From Rhytidiadelphus loreus (lineage: Eukaryota; Streptophyta; Bryopsida; Hypnales; Hylocomiaceae), in NCBI GenBank assembly GCA_947034895.1, contig OX344765.1, positions 25,549,001 through 25,613,000 on the forward strand: a stretch of DNA of 64,000 bases. Reading direction: 5' to 3'. The notes below the pieces were generated by a model. It was not told the origin of the DNA. It was given only the letters and a program-made list of their open reading frames with translations, and searched no databases. Below, piece after piece: positions 23,106 to 32,425 of this stretch (its first letter is position 1; each line of letters opens with the position of its first letter). The translations under genes were made by a program, and so were the position numbers.

Positions 23106-23804
23106 TATAATATAGGGGTGTGAAAGTTATCTTTTAGTTCTACAATGTATCTTTTTACTTCAAAAAATTGTAACTAATTATTGTTAACAAATAAAAATAT
23201 CAATAATTCAAAACATAAACTTTCAAAGTAGGAAAATCTATTCATAAATTCTTAGTTTTGTTTTATTTAAAATTCAAAAAGTATATAGGGGGTCCAAAGT
23301 TTTGTTCGCACGTGGGTTCTAATGGACACTCTAAATGACCCCCCCGAGAATATTCAGCTTGATGTATTTAATTGAATTAGCAAAGTAATGAAGTGGTAAA
23401 TTTCAAAGAGTTCCTTTGTATTTTACTCTACAAATGGAAATTTTAACAACTTAGATTGACATGAAAATTTTACTACAATAAGTAGACTTTATGGGGAACA
23501 AAATTCAACAAATTTGATTGAAAACTAACATTTGATGAAAAAGATACAAGCCCCTAAAGTTGCAACCATCTCAATGCGGTGTAGTGAACTCAAATTGAAC
23601 TTGAAAACTTTGAATGGCTTTCAAAAACTCAATACATTTTGGATAGATCTGAAAATTTTATCACAAAAAAATTAACTAGTATGTTCAACTTTCCCAACAA
23701 GTTTGATTGAATTTGAACATTGGATGCAAAAGTTACAGCACTTTGAAATTGACTGCTAGACTATGTGAGGACACTTTTGGTCCCCTTGGGCGGTGAGGGG
23801 CTAA

Positions 23805-24459
23805 GCATTGATGCATTGATGCCAACGTAGTTCGAAAGATGCAATGGGTCATATGTAGTGGACAAGTGGCGGTCCCATTGCCATCTTAAACTCCTCACTT
23901 CGTTCATTTTGCAATTTTGAAGAATTTGTGTTGTTTCTTAGCTTCTAGTTCTTCTTCTCTAGCACGGGTTGGGTGAAAGCATCATGCAACTGAAATGAAA
24001 ACTTCAATGAAGAAATTTTATTCACATTCATTCTTCACATGTGGCATAGAAGAATGCCATGGATAACTTTTGCAAGCCAAGGAGAGCCATCAAGACAATG
24101 CCACATCCGCATTTTCAGAACATTGAGAATGGGTAAAGAAGGTGTGACAACATCTACTATTTACAAGCATTAGATGGATCTTTCATTGGTAGGGGCATGA
24201 TGAAGTCGTTTAGTTGGGCTCTGAGAGATTCATATAAGCAAGAATGAACCTGAATGCAGGTGTCAGTACAATACATGTCAAGCGATTAATGAGCATGATC
24301 AGGAAATTTCGAGTGCCAATGAACGGGGCTAATTGGCCACGAGATTCATATGTTGCTGGAATGTACAGTTACCAAAACTTCTTTTCTTCTTTTCTAACAG
24401 GATTTGCCGCCTAATACACACCCATTCATCAGAGGATTCCCAAGCCTGCATTGTTTATT
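23805..24459. other. spacer, no gene seen
   Basis: No conserved frame. Base composition is a little less AT-rich than the flanking repeats. Confidence 0.4.
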
Positions 24460-24779
24460 ATGGGTAATTTTGTTAAAATGGCGGTATTCCATGTGCCATT
24501 TTCAGATTGTCCAGTCTGAATTGTAAAAGTAACATCTAGTACATATGTAGATTTTAGAAATCTTTGGTTTATATAGATTTCAGATATCTAAGACATATAT
24601 AGATTTCAGATTTTAGGGTCTGGATTTTTTAAGTGACATCTAGGATATGAGTAGATTTCAGAAATCTAGAAAAGGTATAGATTTCAAACATCTAGAACAG
24701 TTGTACATTTTAGACCGCCCGGTCTGAACTGTGAAAACTGCCAAAATAGCGGAATGGTGCCATTTTAACGAAATAGCAT
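24460..24779. mobile_element. MITE of the 'gttaaaatggcgg' family, copy 2
   Basis: The left end ATGGGTAATTTTGTTAAAAT is matched by the inverse of the right end at 24779. The interior matches 21954-22275 base for base with scattered differences ('tagattttagaaatctttgg', 'gaccgcccggt'). Confidence 0.75.
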
Positions 24780-24959
24780 AATATGCTAGCTTCCCAAATG
24801 GATCGATCTAGGATGTTAGTTTTTGCCGACTCTAGCTAATCTTGCCTAGCTCTGGAATGCAACTCCGCTCAGAATCAGTTCCTACATTTCCTTGGTGTTC
24901 AATTCATTTGATTTCACAAAATCGAAAAGCTTCAGACGTGACGTCGGAATTGCGTCCGC

Positions 24960-25388
24960 ATGGCGCAGAAAATGATCCCGTGTTTGTTCATGCGCGGCTG
25001 TACTTCGTGTGGGGCATACTTTCTCTAGGCACATCTGCCCCGCGACAGGGAGATGTTGGACAAGGTGCTTCTGACCGTCATGGGCTTGCCGGACCCCTTG
25101 CAGATCGACGGACTTGGCGGCACGGCCACCATCACCAGCAAAGTGGCGCTCCTGGCGGTCTCGGACGTCCCCGATGTGGACATTGACTTCCACTTCGCAC
25201 AAGTGTCCGTCGCCATGGCCGTCGTGGACTGGGGCCCATCGTGTGGGAACATCCTCGCTGGCGTTGGACCCGCAGCGATCGAAATGGGGTTGGTTCGCAA
25301 CGTCGGTAGCGCCGAGACGAAAATCCAGATTCGCTTGGTGAACACCGGCAGCTTCGTCCAGGCCGTTGTGAAGACGCCCGGCGGACAG
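24960..25388 (+). CDS. prpF: prpF-like exon 1 (contains in-frame TAG)
   Basis: Starts ATGGCGCAG; the start is chosen because the following residues (MIPCLFMRG) match the beginning of PrpF proteins. After FL the TAG at 25026-25028 interrupts; translation could resume only at the Met at 25053, which would delete the N-terminal glycine-rich motif. The exon ends CAG before GTATAG. Confidence 0.75.
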
Positions 25389-25773
25389 GTATAGACAATA
25401 AGCCTTGCTAAGGTTGTTTGAAACCCTAGACAGCGAGGTTCAATTTGTCGTTGCAATTCAAAATCAGAACATGAGGAATGGCTTGTCAAAATGGTGTCAT
25501 TCGTAGCTTTTCACTCTTGACCGAGATTTGACAAAGAAATGGGCAAGAAATTCACAAAACAAATCAGCTTGTTGGCTCTCTAATGAGTAGCTTTCCAACA
25601 AGTTATCACTCAAACAATTCAGTTCAGAATTGAGCACAAAATCTCAATCTAAAATTTCGAGAGCAACGATTTTTTACTGGAACATCAAAGCCCTCTAAAA
25701 CCCGCCATTACAATTCAACAATTGCGCTGTTCTAGAGTTTCGAAATTCGATTTCGCAATTCGTGGTTCCATAG
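25389..25773 (+). other. spliceosomal intron of the prpF-like gene
   Basis: Donor CAG/GTATAG and acceptor TTCCATAG/GTG. Removing the 385 bases joins TPGGQ to VTYEGD, exactly the continuous family sequence, without shifting the frame. The intron is visibly more AT-rich than the exons. Confidence 0.85.
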
Positions 25774-25814
25774 GTGACTTACGAGGGCGACGTCGCCAAT
25801 GCGGGCATGCCAGG
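25774..25814 (+). CDS. prpF: prpF-like exon 2, part before the copia insertion
   Basis: Encodes VTYEGDVANAGMPG; its last five bases CCAGG (25810-25814) are the target-site duplication of the retrotransposon. Confidence 0.85.
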
Positions 25815-25999
25815 TGTTACAATTGACAGAGAGAGAATATATGTTGTAACGTGTTAAAAGTGTGTATTTATGTATTCATGTTTACATATTTATATAATAT
25901 TCTCTAAAGTCGCAACTGTTCCTTCTAACAGTCACAACTGTAGATTAACTAGTATACTACCATGTACAATATATCTGTAGGTATACGGTATTTCTAACA
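25815..25999 (-). repeat. copia 3' LTR
   Basis: Left LTR of the element; differs from the right copy at four of 185 positions (three clustered near 25908-25918, one near 25969). A polypurine AGTGGGAG (minus strand) lies directly inside at 26000-26007. Confidence 0.92.
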
Positions 26000-26007
26000 C
26001 TCCCACT
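26000..26007 (-). other. copia polypurine tract
   Basis: AGTGGGAG on the minus strand immediately before the 3' LTR, the expected position for plus-strand DNA priming. Confidence 0.65.
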
Positions 26008-26317
26008 AGTATACTAGGTTAATTTTCATCCTTTTGGATGAAGTTTATAGCACTTTCATCGACAATGGATTTCTCTTCTTCTGACTAGGGTTTAGAGTGC
26101 CGTTCATTTCTCCGCGGCGGATTTGCCATGCAGCTGACCAGTAGCTCCTCTTCCTTCTGAATGCCTTGGGCTCCATTCGTCCTTGTTGCGAAGTGTGGAA
26201 GCAGCATGTATTCTACTTATGAGATTGAGAAGCTGCTTCAATTGGAACGGCAGTGTGCTTCATTGCAGCAGCGAGCTTTAGGAACACGGCAACAAACTGT
26301 TCTAATGCGGCAACAAG

Positions 26318-26668
26318 CTAATTGAAGTTTGGGAGGTTGGGCTGTAGCAATGGAAAGATATGACGTTGCTTGTAGCCCTTGCGAAAGCACTTGGGAAGCT
26401 CCTTATGATTCGATGAGCTGATCCCTAGTTTATTTGTGGTTCGACTTTGAACCCTTATTTGTGATTCCCTATCTGTGCCTTTTGCTGGAGATTGGGTTTG
26501 TTGCTTACTTGGAAGTTTCCTCCAAAGTTCAGTTGGAATGTGAGTTTGTGAGGAAAAAGAGGTAGGTCTTCCAGTATATGAACAACTGGAGCCTTGTGAT
26601 TTGAGCAAGTTACTCAGTAAGTCTCCATTGTGCTTTTTCTCACCCTTGTTGTGTAGAAACTTATCCAT
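26318..26668 (-). other. open frame between the copia pol remnant and 3' LTR
   Basis: 116 codons, Ser, Lys and Gln rich, lying directly downstream of the pol frame. I do not recognise it. It may be untranslated 3' sequence of the retrotransposon that is open by chance. Confidence 0.2.
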
Positions 26669-27977
26669 CTAGTTGGTTGGTACATAGGCTTTGACATGTG
26701 TTGTCAAATCATGTAAGCCAGCTCCTTGTTTGCAAGGGAGTTGTATACCTTGTTTGGAACAATAGGAACAACATCGACTTTGCTGGATGCAGTAAGAAGC
26801 ATTATTACTTTGACTTTGCTTATCCCGAAGTGATGACCGTTTATTGTTATTCTTTCTATTTCCTTTGTTTTTATCTCGTCTTATAAAAGTAGTCAAGTCA
26901 CTGAATCCTTGAGAAGTCTTTGACATATTGCTTGGATAATGTAGATAATGTCTCCCACTCAAAGAGGGATCAAGGTGTGAAAAACTCCCACATGAGAAGA
27001 ACGGATTAATAGGTATGTTAACCATAAGAGCTTGCTCACTATTATATGATGGAAGATTAGGAATTAAGCACATACCTAATTGACTCATACAGTAGAGATG
27101 TTTATCACGAGATAAGGACTTGGTAAAAATATCAACTGTAGAGATAAAGTGTAGCTCAATGTCTTTGGCCAAAACTCTCTCACGGGTAAAGTGATATTGC
27201 GTATCAATATGTTTTGATCGTGAATGATATTTGGGATTACCAGTCAAAGCAATAGCACTTTGACTGTCTGAATAGATGGTAGTGGGAGTAGTTTGTGGAA
27301 AGCCAAGTTCTTTAAGTAATTTCCGTAGCCAAATGGCTTCAACAGTGGCTTTAGCTAAAGCCATGTATTCAAATTCCGTAGAAGAAAGAGCGACTGATTG
27401 TTGTTTCTTGCTGCCCCAGGAGATTACGCCCCCTGCTAAAAGGAAGCAATAACCTGAGGTGGAACGACGCGTATCTTTACAACCAGCCCAGTCAACATCT
27501 GAGTAGTCGTGAAGATGGATACCATGTGGAAATCTTTTGTAGCAAATGCCATAAGGTAAAGTGCCTTTAATGTATCTTAATGTTCGTTTGAGGGTTTGAA
27601 TATGTGAATCAACTGGATTGGATAGATATTGAGCCAAACTACTTATTGTATAAGCACAATCAGGTCTAGTATTGACAATAGCATGCATTAGACTCCCAAC
27701 AATTTGAGAATAAAAATGTTGTTCTGATTGGGATAATTGAGAGTCTTCTGTACTCAAACGAATCCCAGCTTGCATAGGTGTATGGACAGGTTTACAATTT
27801 AACATGTTGTATTCTTTAAGCTTAGAATTAAGATATTTGTGTTGATGAATAATGGTCTAGCCTTCAATGCGATTTCTTAAAATGACATTTCCAAGTGTAT
27901 AGTGAAGTTCACCTTCATCTGACATATCAAATTCCATTTGTAATAGGGCTTTTATATTTTGAATAAGAGTTAGTTGA
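26669..27977 (-). pseudogene. copia RT C-terminus and RNase H, distal to the MITE
   Basis: Continues the RT frame after the MITE: LIQNIKALLQMEFDMSDEGE, a TAG at 27857-27859, then NCKPVHTPM. RNase H follows with DVDWAGCKDTRRSTSGYCF, ALSSTEFEYMALAKA, YSDSQSAIAL and KHIDTQYHFTRE. It ends near DIFTKSL, the usual copia C-terminal signature, with an extra unrelated tail. RNase H removes the RNA template and processes primers in the virus-like particle. The D, E and D residues of the fold can be seen (DVDWAG, STEFEY, SDSQSA). Confidence 0.88.
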
Positions 27978-28539
27978 CTCGGGGAGGTCACTTAGTTCTA
28001 CTACAATAAACCACGTGCAAACAAGTGGTTTCTAATAAACTATAATTTCAATCTAAAATTTTGACCATTGTTTAATAATGACTATAGATTTCTATTGCCA
28101 AAATTTCCATCTCAAATCAAATATAAAATGATTTCTAGAAGAGGTTGAAAATGAACTAAAATGGCATGTTTTTCAACTCAAATAATTATAGAGAACACAT
28201 TTAGATGACCATTGAATCAATATTCAACTCAAAATGAGCTTTCAATAGAGAGTTATTTTTAAGAATTTTTTGTTCATTTTTTAGACAATTTTTTCTTATA
28301 TAATATAGAGGTGTGAAAGTTATTTTTCAGTTCTACAGTGTATCTTTTTACTTCAAAAATTTGTAACTAATTATTATTAACAAATAAAAATATCAATAAT
28401 TCAAAATATAAACTTTCAAAGTAGAAAAATCTATTTATATTTCTTATTTTGTTTTATTTAAAATTCAAAAAGTATATAGGGGGTCCAAAGTTTTGTTCGC
28501 ACGTGGTTTCAAATGGACACTCTAAGTGACCTCCCTGAG
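27978..28539. mobile_element. hAT-type MITE, copy 3, inside the copia RT
   Basis: Termini CTCGGGGAGGTCACTTAG and, inverted, CTCAGGGAGGTCACTTAG. 8-bp duplication TTAGTTGA at 27970-27977 and 28540-28547. Removing it restores the RT frame across VSNQLT-LIQNIK, so it arrived after the copia element. It provides the empty-site comparison for both nests in copy 2. Confidence 0.9.
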
Positions 28540-31500
28540 TTAGTTGATTACTAACTAAAATACAGTCATCAACATAAACTGTAAGAATAATAAAATTATT
28601 GTCAACATCCCTTTTGATATAGATGCTGGCATCTGACTCCAATCTATGGAAATTGTGGAGCAGAAGATATTGATCTAATCGCTGATACCAAGCTCGTGAG
28701 GACTGTTTTAGTCCATATAACGACTTCAGAAGTTTGCAGACCAAATTGGAATTTGAAGATATGTTTAAGCCTTCAGGTATGGTTATATAGATATCCTCTT
28801 CAAGAATGCCATTTAAGAAAGTAGTCTTAACATCTAATTGATGTATGACATAGTCATATTGGGTAGCAAGAGCTAATAATACTTTAATAGAATTCATTTT
28901 AACAACAGGAGAGAAAGTCTCCATATAATCAAGACCGTGTACTTGAGTAAAGCCACGAGCTACCAACCGTGCTTTATACTTGTCCAAAGTCCCATCAGCT
29001 TTTGTTTTGATTTTTAAAATCCATTTTGAAGTAATAGGTTTACGAGTTGGAGGTAGTTGAGTAAGGATCCAAGTTTTATTCTTTGTTAAAGAATCTAACT
29101 CAGCTTGAATGGCTGCTTGCCATTGAGGAGCATCAGACCTGGATAATGCTTCTTGCATAGTTTGAGGAGCATCCATTGAAAAATATACAAAATTAGCTTG
29201 ATGTTTTTTAGGATTAGAATTCTTTGCGGATGATTGTCCAGCTATTGATTCTAATAATTTTCTTGTGGGTTTCTTGTGTCTTACAGGTCTAGCCAAGGAA
29301 CTTGGAGGCGCATAAGGGGATTTAAGAACTGAAGTAACTTCAGCTTCAAGAGGTAATTCACTAACTGAATCCAAGTTCAACTGTGAAGGACTATTACTTG
29401 TTTGATCATTGTTAGTAAATGGAAGATTGGGTTGTGATAAAGTAGATATTGATGGAGTTGGTGGACTTTCTATACCTGGTTGTATAGAAAGTTCTTGTTG
29501 TACTTGTATTTGTTGTTGATTAGATGGCTGAGACAATATTGGATTTTGAGGTAAATCATGGACATGATGTGTTAAAGTAGGTAGTGGATGAAATAATGCA
29601 AGATCTATTAAAATTGTTGGTTCATAGACCTCTTGTAAATAATGCCTGTCAAGAATAGTAATAGCTTCATCAAATATGACATCTCTGGATAATATTAACC
29701 TTTTATTGTGTATATTCATCAAACGATAGGCTTTAGTTTCTTCACTATAACCCAAAAAAATAGCTTCAAAAGAATGAGAATCTAATTTCCGTCTTTGTTC
29801 TTTGGGAATAAAAACATGTGCTTTACAGCCAAATATTTTTAAATAGGATAAATTAGGTTGTCGGCCATACCATAACTCAAAAGGGGTTGAAACTGATGAG
29901 ATGGCTTTAGTGGGACTCCTATTTTGGAGGTAATTTGCTGTGTGGAGTGCCTCCCCCCAAAATTTATTAGGTAATTTTGCATAAGCTAACATTGATAGAA
30001 CTGCGCCCATTAGTGTTCTGTTTTTACGTTCTGACACACCATTTTGTTGGGGTGTGTAGGCTGTGGTTGTCTCCCGTTTGATTCCCTGTTTTTGACAAAA
30101 ATTATTAAATTCAGCAGAGAGGAATTCACCACCTTGATTAGATCTTAGTGTCTTTATTTTATGATGGGTTTGATTTTCGACATAGCTCTTATAAATTTGA
30201 AATTTAGCAAATGCTTCAGACTTGTGTTTTAGTAAATAAACATGACAAAATCTTGTCAAATCATCAATAAAGGTGATGAAATAAACATAACCAGTATGTG
30301 TGGCTACTTGCATAGGTCCACATATGTCTGAATGAATCAATTCTAATATCTGATCAGCTCTCCTTGCACCTTGTTTAGGAAATTTGATCTTATGTTGCTT
30401 GCCTTGAATACAAGATTGACATAAGGTAATTTGTTTCTCGTCAAAAGGTTGAATTCCTTTTGAAACAGCTTGAATTTGATTAAGTCTATGCTGATTTATA
30501 TGGCCTAACCTTAAGTGCCATAAATAAGCTTTATTTAATATATTAGAAGTTGGAATTGCCAAAGCATAGTTAGTAGATATAACAATCTCTCCTAACTCAT
30601 ACAGATCTGGTTTAAGTTTACATGTTGCTATTGTATGGCCCAATTTATTTTTAAGAATAGATATTCCATCTTTAATATGGATTTCTCCACTTGCTTTATC
30701 AAGCTGTTTTGCAGAAAACAGGTTCTTTGCAAGGCCAGGGATGTGTAATACATCAGCTATATATTTTTCTTCCCCATTAGTCAATCTGACATTGACATCA
30801 CCATACCCTTGGATGGTATATGATGTAGTGTCGTCTCCTAAGTAGACAACTTGTTCTTCATGGCATTTTGTATAGTTTACAAAACCTTCTTTATGATGAC
30901 ACATGTGTTGAGTAGCTCCAGAATCCATGTACCAAGTGGAATTGATGTGTCCTTGTGTTGTTGAGGCTACCACATAGAGTTGATTATTGGTTATAGTAAG
31001 ACTTGTTTGTCTCTTGTTATTTCCTTTTTCTGCAGCAATTCTGGCTCTGCAGTCTCTAATATGATGCTTGTTTTTTTTGCAGTAAAAGCACTTTTTATCA
31101 GTTGCAAGAATCTTCTTCTCAAAGGGTTTGTAGCCACTGCTTTCCCCCTTTGAATCTGAACTTCTCTTAAAGTTCTTGTTAAAGTAAGGTTTCTTGTTTT
31201 TATTGGAAAATTTCTTTCCAACATAAAGTGCTGATGTGTTTTCAGAAGTAGAACTCATATCATTTATAAAAGTCTCTTCCTGAATCAAATCAGTTATTAA
31301 GGATTGCAATGTTATGCCAACTTGCCTTCGTAGGGAACGAATAAAGGATTGATAGTTCGGAGGAAGACTCCTCATTAATATAATCACTGCTTCATCATCT
31401 GGTATTGATGAACCAGCTGCAAGTAGTTGCTCTAAGTGAGCTCTAAAATTATGTATGTGCTTAATAACATTTGTATTTTCTTTCATTTTCAAATTTAATA

Positions 31501-31591
31501 ACTTGTCTTTCAAATGCATTTTTGTTACTATATCTTGTGATTCAAAAATGCTAAAGGCCATAATTTTTGTCACAAAATAGACATTAGCCAA
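28540..31591 (-). pseudogene. copia gag-pol polyprotein, from late gag to the RT active site
   Basis: About 1015 codons are open before the MITE. Late gag: DIVTKMHLKDKLLNLKMKEN and RSLPPNYQSFI. Nucleocapsid zinc knuckle CFYCKKNKHHIRDC near residue 170. Protease WYMDSGATQHMC near 222. Integrase with HLRLGH and CQSCIQGK (HHCC zinc site), then IHSDICGP, FIDDLTRF and the glutamate in TPQQNGVSERKNRT, followed by the WGEALHTANYL and FGCKAHV region. RT begins around WILKIKTKADGTLDKYKARL and reaches YVDD. The frame is cut by the MITE right after VSNQLT. The start MANVYF lies inside the tandem-repeat zone, not at a true gag start. Confidence 0.93.
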
Positions 31592-31748
31592 TTACTAAAG
31601 GCCATAATTTTTGTCACAAAATAGACATTAGCCATGTCACAAAATAGACATTAGCCAATTACTAAAGGCCATAATTTTTGTCACAAAATAGACATTAGCC
31701 ATGTCACAAAATAGACATTAGCCAATTACTAAAGGCCATAATTTTTCA
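31551..31748. repeat. tandem repeat in copia gag region
   Basis: Units begin CTAAAGGCCATAATTTTT and contain GTCACAAAATAGACATTAGC. One unit is 44 bp and two are about 67 bp, the longer ones carrying an extra copy of the second half. An inverted copy of the second half lies at about 31806-31836. Confidence 0.85.
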
Positions 31749-31845
31749 GTTTTGAAAATGAGAGTTAGTCTATGTTTCCATATATTGAAGTAAGATCCAT
31801 TAAACTTTGTGACATGGCTAATGTCTATTTTGTGTGTTGTCATTG

Positions 31846-32220
31846 CTAATATTCTCCTCTTAGAATTGCTCGAATTTCACTCTCTTCATTAAGATCATCA
31901 AAAACAATTTCTAGATTTGTTTCATTTAAGTTTATTAATGTTTCTACAAATGCCAGAGGGGCATTTCTAATGCCATATGTATGTTCTTCAAATTCATATG
32001 GCTGTTCTTGCTCTGGAATTTCAATTGGATCTATAGGTACTTGTATATATGTATCATTGACATTTTCAATGTGAAATAATGCATTATTAAAATTTATATT
32101 TGCAATTTGAAATGCATTTTCAATTTCAGCTCTTTCATGTGTAAGAATCACTAAATCGTAAACATCCTCACTTGCAGGTTCTGTAGTGGGATTTTGAGCA
32201 GGATTCTCAGGATAACACAT
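31846..32220 (-). CDS. copia 5' open frame (gag-side leader)
   Basis: 124 codons starting four bases inside the primer-binding site (MCYPENPAQNPTTEPASEDV). Acidic and Asn/Glu rich; it shows no typical copia gag N-terminal features (no W-x-x-WK region). It is followed by stops and the tandem repeat, then the late-gag frame at 31591. It may be a divergent gag start or captured sequence. Confidence 0.45.
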   Translation of the reverse strand: MCYPENPAQNPTTEPASEDVYDLVILTHERAEIENAFQIANINFNNALFHIENVNDTYIQVPIDPIEIPEQEQPYEFEEHTYGIRNAPLAFVETLINLNETNLEIVFDDLNEESEIRAILRGEY

Positions 32221-32223
32221 TTC

Positions 32224-32235
32224 GCTCTGATACCA
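32224..32235 (-). other. copia primer-binding site
   Basis: TGGTATCAGAGC on the minus strand, abutting the 5' LTR: complementary to the 3' end of plant initiator methionine tRNA. Confidence 0.93.
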
Positions 32236-32420
32236 TGTTACAATTGACAGAGAGAGAATATATGTTGTAACGTGTTAAAAGTGTGTATTTATGTATTCAT
32301 GTTTACATATTTATATAATATTCTCTAAGGTCACAATTGTTCCTTCTAACAGTCACAACTGTAGATTAACTAGTATACTACCATGTACAGTATATCTGTA
32401 GGTATACGGTATTTCTAACA
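32236..32420 (-). repeat. copia 5' LTR
   Basis: Right LTR; same length and ends as the left copy. The duplicated CCAGG follows at 32421-32425. Confidence 0.92.
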
Positions 32421-32425
32421 CCAGG

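Larger units (their letters stand above)
21888..23348. mobile_element. hAT-type MITE, copy 2, enlarged by two nested insertions
   Basis: Termini CTTGGGGGGTGCACTTAG and, inverted, CTCGGGGGGGTCATTTAG. Perfect 8-bp duplication AATATTCA at 21880-21887 and 23349-23356. After removing the nested elements (21954-22275 and 22541-23105) the remaining ~570 bp lines up with the copy at 27978-28539 throughout. Confidence 0.85.
17406..23804. mobile_element. 6.4-kb composite TTAA-type foldback element
   Basis: The left end TTAA-CCCCCAAATGAC and the right end GGTGAGGGG-CTAA are inverted and imperfect. Arms of about 400-450 bp, 17406-17815 and 23357-23804, are inverted copies by eye: 'agtgtcctcaca', 'attcaaagtgctgtaa', 'tttgcatcca', 'acttgttgg', 'caatttgagttcac', 'ttttgttcccc' and 'tttcatgtcaatc' recur in the same order. 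The interior carries a hairpin (18604-18666), a LINE fragment (18952-21001), and a hAT-type element with two nested MITEs (21888-23348). No transposase was found. It may be one large non-autonomous element or two inverted copies bracketing unrelated DNA. Confidence 0.55.
25815..32420 (-). mobile_element. Ty1/copia LTR retrotransposon inserted in the prpF-like gene
   Basis: Two 185-bp LTRs in direct orientation (25815-25999 and 32236-32420), each TGTT...AACA, differ at four positions by eye. CCAGG is duplicated at both sides (25810-25814 and 32421-32425). The primer-binding site and polypurine tract place the 5' LTR on the right, so the element is read on the minus strand. The order protease, integrase, RT, RNase H is that of copia. 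It is not autonomous: the gag region is rearranged, a MITE splits the RT, and the RT-RNase H frame has a stop at 27857-27859. Confidence 0.95.

Noticed and set aside
17406..23804. Considered as an LTR retrotransposon because of its repeated ends
   Set aside because: The end repeats are inverted, not direct, and no primer-binding site or gag/pol is present; the only RT is of LINE type.
24842..25489. Overlapping plus- and minus-strand frames around prpF exon 1
   Set aside because: Shadows of the GC-rich prpF-like exon; only the frame ending in GGQ shows the family motifs.
27978..28539. 9-bp target duplication GTTAGTTGA (Mutator type) for the MITE in the copia RT
   Set aside because: Would make the two termini unequal; the other two copies give clear 8-bp duplications, so hAT type is preferred.
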